A DNA stretch of 13,868 nucleotides from Spirogloea muscicola (Eukaryota; Streptophyta; Zygnematophyceae; Spirogloeales; Spirogloeaceae): contig WELB01000083.1 in NCBI GenBank assembly GCA_009602725.1, forward strand, positions 575,785 to 589,652, given 5' to 3'. Below are positions 10,812 through 13,868 of this stretch, piece after piece. The notes beneath the pieces were generated by a model. That model was not told the origin of the DNA, ran no database searches, and worked only from the letters and a program-made list of their open reading frames with translations. The position numbers were made by a program, and so were the translations under genes. Each line of letters opens with the position of its first letter. Positions within the stretch are counted from its first letter, which is position 1.

Positions 10812-11239
10812 ATGCCGGCGTGGGCTCACGTCTGGGTGACGGCCGGCACGCTCGCCGGCGGCCTCTTCGGCTTCTACGTCGCGCACCGCGTGGAGCAGCG
10901 CCACAAGGTGGGCCGCCGCGCCCCATCTACGTGCTGCCCATGTCTAGAAGCTGAGCGAGGCCGCCGGCGTCCGAGGCTGCGACGTCATTCATGAGTACGC
11001 GGAGCCAGGCTAGTCGAGCCAAGACATAGGCATTCGCAGCGATCACTGATCTGGTGGCGGCGGCGGCGGGGGTTCTTGGGTTGTTGGTATTGGCATCGCA
11101 GGCAGCCATGCGGGAGAAGCTGCGCACGATGGTCCTTGAAGGCGATGAGCGCGGCGTTGCTTTCGGGGCTGCTCACGCCGCCACCAACGCCGCCAAGCCC
11201 TCAGCGGGCACAGGAGACGAGCAGCGGGGAGCGGCGTAG
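10812..11239 (+). CDS. Small single-pass membrane protein, 2 exons, function unknown
   Basis: Proposed exons are 10812-10907 and 11102-11239 (stop TAG at 11237), giving 77 residues. The donor is AAG-GTGGGC and the acceptor ATCGCAG, joined in phase 0 by a 194-base intron. The N-terminus is short, with one hydrophobic, glycine-rich segment at about residues 6-25 (AGTLAGGLFGFYVA), followed by the basic stretch HRVEQRHK. The second exon gives a soluble tail with MREKLRTMVLEGDERG and an Ala/Gly-rich end. This is the layout of a small organelle or endomembrane protein with one helix and a charged flank. I do not recognise the family and assign no function. The coding call rests on the membrane segment, the GC-rich composition shared with the neighbouring exons, and fitting splice sites. 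The second exon alone could start at another ATG. Only 101 bases separate its stop from the ATG of the next gene. Confidence 0.5.
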
Positions 11240-11261
11240 CTGTTGTCCAACTGGCTACGGG

Positions 11262-11281
11262 TTTAGGGTTAGGGTGTAGGG
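11262..11281 (+). promoter_or_regulatory. Telomere-repeat-like (telo-box) motif
   Basis: Three consecutive units, TTTAGGG, TTAGGG and TGTAGGG, lie 60 bases before the start codon of the BRO1-like gene. The first is the plant telomere unit and the others are one-base variants. Short telomere-like boxes occur in plant promoters and are bound by telobox-binding factors (established knowledge). A role here is inference; three imperfect units could also be a remnant of break repair. Confidence 0.55.
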
Positions 11282-11289
11282 TACACTAC

Positions 11290-11331
11290 GGCGGCGGCGG
11301 CGGCTGCTGCGGCGGCGGCGGCGGCGGCGGC
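11290..11331 (+). repeat. Interrupted GGC triplet run, (GGC)5(TGC)2(GGC)7
   Basis: Fourteen uninterrupted triplets end nine bases before ATG 11341. If transcribed, the run lies in the 5' leader of the BRO1-like gene, where a GC-rich repeat could fold and slow scanning. It is in frame with the ATG but has no upstream ATG, so I read it as untranslated. Such runs vary in length and may differ between alleles. Confidence 0.85.
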
Positions 11332-11340
11332 AGCCGAGCC

Positions 11341-13194
11341 ATGCTGCTGGAGTACCACGACCTTGCGCGGCTGAGGACCAAGAAGGTGGGCGCCCACCAC
11401 AAGCACCGCCACCGCCGTCATTTCCTGTTGGCCGCCGCATCCTGTGTCGAGAAAGCCCATCTAGGGCCAGCGCCATCTTTGTGGGCGAGCTCTGACGGCC
11501 GGCACCGCTGGCGGCAGATAGTGTTTGAGGAGTCCTACTACGCGCGCGACTCGGGCACGCTGGAGCAGCTCAAGGAGCTCAGCGCGCGCCGGAAGCTCAT
11601 CGAGGAGGCCGTCAACGGCTCGTCCAACCTCAGCGAAGCCATCGCGCGCGAGATGCATGGCGGCACTACCTCAAAGATCCTTCAGGCAAGCCCAAGCTAC
11701 ACGGCACATCTTTCCGCTCGCTGGTTACTGAGACTTCGCGACCCAAAGAGGTTCTATTGTTGGATTGACCTCGTAACAAGCACTGTCCTGGTGGACTCAG
11801 TGATTGTCATACACCAACAAGTCTGTTGATGTTACAATACCACAACATACTCGCATGTACATGACGCTTGTGGGCCGTCACAGTGAAAAAACTTTACCTC
11901 CCTGCGCCAGTCGTGACTTTGCATTTCCAGGGTCATCACGCTGGGGTTTGGCCGAAGTCCTGCTTCAGATTGCTGTTGAGAACTTGATTCTCTTGGGCAT
12001 AGCATTAGGGTCAAATTTAGGCAGCCATGACCGAGCACGCCTGGTGGTCGGTGTGGCGGCTAGTGCAGGACCTGCAGAAGGTGGAGAGCTACTTGCCCCT
12101 CCTCCAGAACCTGCTGCTGCGCGTCGTGCCGGCAGCAGCCACCAGCCCGCCGCTCAGGCAGTGGACGGCGGACCTGAAGATCCGGTGGTCCAGCCAGGTG
12201 TCTGCGCCAAGCAAGGCCGCCAGCCTCGCTGGACCGCGGCTGATCCGCTTTGATGACCTGCGCTTTGAGTATGTCATGACGCTTGCCCTCTACGCCGCGC
12301 TGCTGCGCGAGCGTGCCATGGAGGTTGCTGCCTCAGGTGCGTCTGGTGGCTGGCAAGTTTCACAATATGACTGCAGTAGAGGCCATGCAATCAGAGTCCC
12401 CTACTCTTCATTCATAACAAGTTGGAGCTTGGCGCGTGTCACAATTGTTTGCTCTGACATCCATTGTCGGCTTCATACGTGGCTGCTGGCAGACGTGGTG
12501 CAAGCTGCGGCACTCTTCCGGCAGGCCGCAGGAGTATACCACTACACTGCAGCAGAGGTGGCGCCACCGCTGCTGCCGGTGCTCCCGCGGGAGCGGCCTG
12601 CTGAGTGTGTGCCTGTGGCGGCCCAGGCACTGAGCCTGGCTTGCCTCGCCGCAGCTCAGGTCGGTGATGCAGCTTCTGCAACAGTATCTAGAAGTTGCAG
12701 TTTTCATCCTGAGCATCTGGAAATTAAGATCATCCTCATGATTATGAGGATGATCTGGAGGACTTAATTCACAAGTAATTTATGCTCTATTGATTTTCTT
12801 CAACCTAGGCACTCGCAACGCGGCGTGCCGAGGAAAAGGGCTCATCACATGCGCTGCTGGCGAAGTTGCACCATGGTGCCAGCGAGCTATTTGGAAAGGC
12901 GGCCGACCTGCTGCGGGCCAGCGAGCGACAAATCGGCGACCTCTCTGACAAGCTCAAGGTGGGGACCCACAGACGAGCCTCTGCTCTCTGGTGGGCGGCG
13001 CTTGTAAGTGCCTCATGCTCGACCTGACAAGGACGCCCTGCCGCTGCAGCGGTACTTGAATGTCAGCCGCGCCTTGCACGAGGCGCGGAGCCGGCGGCAC
13101 ATCGCCGAGGAGTGCCGGCAGGGCGAGCACGCTGGCGCTGCTGTTGTGGTACTCAAGGCTGCCACAGCAGCGCTGCAGCTCGTCAGGATGCCAG
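11341..13194 (+). CDS. Plant-type single BRO1-domain protein, 3' partial
   Basis: BRO1 domains (as in ALIX and Bro1) bind ESCRT-III subunits at endosomes; plants have a family of proteins made of this domain alone. Exons: 11341-11385, 11518-11685, 12069-12336, 12493-12659, 12809-12958, 13050-13194, giving 314 residues before the last junction I can place. ATG 11341 opens MLLEYHDLARLRTKK, which fits the start of plant members as I remember them. Recognisable blocks are LEQLKELSARRKLIEEA, AIAREMHGG, DLQKVESYLPLLQNLL, DLKIRWSS, LRFEYVMTLALYAALLRERA, the BRO1 core LFRQAAGVYHY (168-177), LSLACLAAAQ (ending at 216) and ALHEARSRRHIAEE. Most of the chain is helical and charged. No signal peptide or membrane segment is visible. 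Two junctions, after 11685 and after 13194, look like GC donors. The expected remainder, about 100 residues after RMPG, is not found and should lie beyond the window. Exact cargo or partner is unknown. Confidence 0.85.
11686..12068 (+). other. GC-AG intron 2 of the BRO1-like gene
   Basis: The exon ends ...ATCCTTCAG and the intron begins GCAAGC, the textbook form of a GC donor. It ends TAGTGCAG before DLQKVESYLPLL. Both ends are phase 0, and the joined protein matches the expected order of conserved blocks. No GT lies near the junction that would keep it. Confidence 0.75.
12727..12756. repeat. Perfect 13-bp inverted repeat in intron 4 of the BRO1-like gene
   Basis: AGATCATCCTCAT at 12727-12739 is followed by the 4-base loop GATT and its exact reverse complement at 12744-12756. 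The intron spans 12660-12808, so the hairpin is near its centre and away from both splice sites. In RNA it would form a stable stem-loop. Its arms are unlike the flanking exons. It may bring the intron ends together, or be the remnant of a small insertion; neither is shown. Confidence 0.9.
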
Positions 13195-13868
13195 GCAAGC
13201 GCACCCTCCAGAACCCCAAACCCCCTTCTGCTGCCCCACCTCCCCTCCTCTTCTTGTCTCCCCATATCTCCACCTTTCACCCCGCTTCCTCGGCCTCTGT
13301 CATCCTTTCACCGTCCTCCCCCATCCCTTCCTCTCTCCCTCCCTTCCTCCCTTCCAGCTAGCCTACTCCCCTCTTTACTTCTTCCGCTCTTCTTNACCCC
13401 CCTCCTCCGCCACCACCCAAGCTACCGCCAGGACCTTGCCGCCCCTCTCAGTCGCCTCATAATAACGCGCGCTAAGGTTTGATACACCTTACGGTGGCGC
13501 AGCCTCCACTATTGTGCACAAGTCATTCCCTTCGTCTTCCACCTTCCTGTGCCTCCCTCCTCTCTCTCTCCTCCCATGCTCCTCCACCACCAGCCGCATA
13601 TCACTATCCTTATCCCTATCCTTATTTCTCCAGCCTTCATGGCAGGACCCAGCGTTTAGCACGCGGACCTTGCAAGGCTAGGGCGACGCAGGCATAGGGC
13701 CTCGCGATGGCGGCTCCGCCAACGAGCGGCGGCGGCGGCCTCACCTCGTGAAGGAGAAAGTCATCAACTCGAGGCGCAGGGGGGGGAAACTCAGCGCCGG
13801 CGCCTAGGGCTCCTCCGCAGGCGGCCGCCACTGCCGGCCCGAGCGCGCCGCCGCGCGGGGCATGGCCG
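13195..13868. other. Pyrimidine-rich stretch, probably a long intron, with one undetermined base
   Basis: After CCAG-GCAAGC at 13195 the conserved protein stops matching. The + strand becomes strongly C/T-rich from about 13206 to 13440 and again from 13520 to 13640, with near-repeats of TATCCT around 13606-13626. Base 13395 is N. Acceptor-like CTTCCAG (ending at 13358) and TTCTCCAG (ending at 13632) lead into no recognisable protein. From about 13690 to the edge the sequence is GC-rich, with GGC runs like the gene starts elsewhere in the window; this could be another exon or promoter. No gene is called here. Confidence 0.5.

Noticed and set aside
11262-11281. True telomere or subtelomere end
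   Set aside because: Only three imperfect units are present, and ordinary genes lie on both sides.
12027-12767. 246-codon open frame taken as a single-exon gene
   Set aside because: It is exon 3 of the BRO1-like gene read through introns on both sides. The conserved sequence breaks at 12336 and resumes at 12493 in another phase.

Overview
The window is nuclear DNA from a eukaryote of the green lineage, either an alga or a plant. Every recognisable gene is split by many short introns with AG acceptors. The proteins, as I remember the families, look most like land-plant versions: isovaleryl-CoA dehydrogenase, methylcrotonyl-CoA carboxylase alpha subunit, and a plant-type single BRO1-domain protein. 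I cannot name the species; a streptophyte or other green alga is my inference. All supported genes are on the + strand.

Layout: (1) 3-2599, nine exons of isovaleryl-CoA dehydrogenase, with the 5' end cut by the window edge. (2) 2600-3761, an intergenic stretch with a short hairpin and a GC-rich promoter-like block. (3) 3762-9175, about sixteen exons of the biotin-carrying alpha subunit of 3-methylcrotonyl-CoA carboxylase, complete from a mitochondrial targeting peptide to the biotin domain; only the last few residues are uncertain. (4) 9176-10811, unassigned DNA with a few exon-like or open pieces. (5) 10812-11239, a two-exon gene for a small single-pass membrane protein, moderately supported. 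(6) 11240-11340, a 101-base spacer with a telomere-repeat-like motif and an interrupted GGC run. (7) 11341-13194, six exons of a BRO1-like protein, continuing past the last exon I can place. (8) 13195-13868, pyrimidine-rich DNA with one undetermined base, probably a long intron.

IVD and MCC catalyse consecutive mitochondrial steps of leucine breakdown: isovaleryl-CoA to 3-methylcrotonyl-CoA, then to 3-methylglutaconyl-CoA. Here they lie head to tail about 1.2 kb apart, a small metabolic cluster reminiscent of bacterial liu operons and the fungal ivd/mcc cluster, but made of separate intron-rich genes. The carboxylase beta subunit is not in the window. The second pair, small membrane protein plus BRO1-like protein, is spaced tightly enough that a shared transcript is worth testing. 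Three introns appear to start with GC instead of GT, a high share of about thirty introns.
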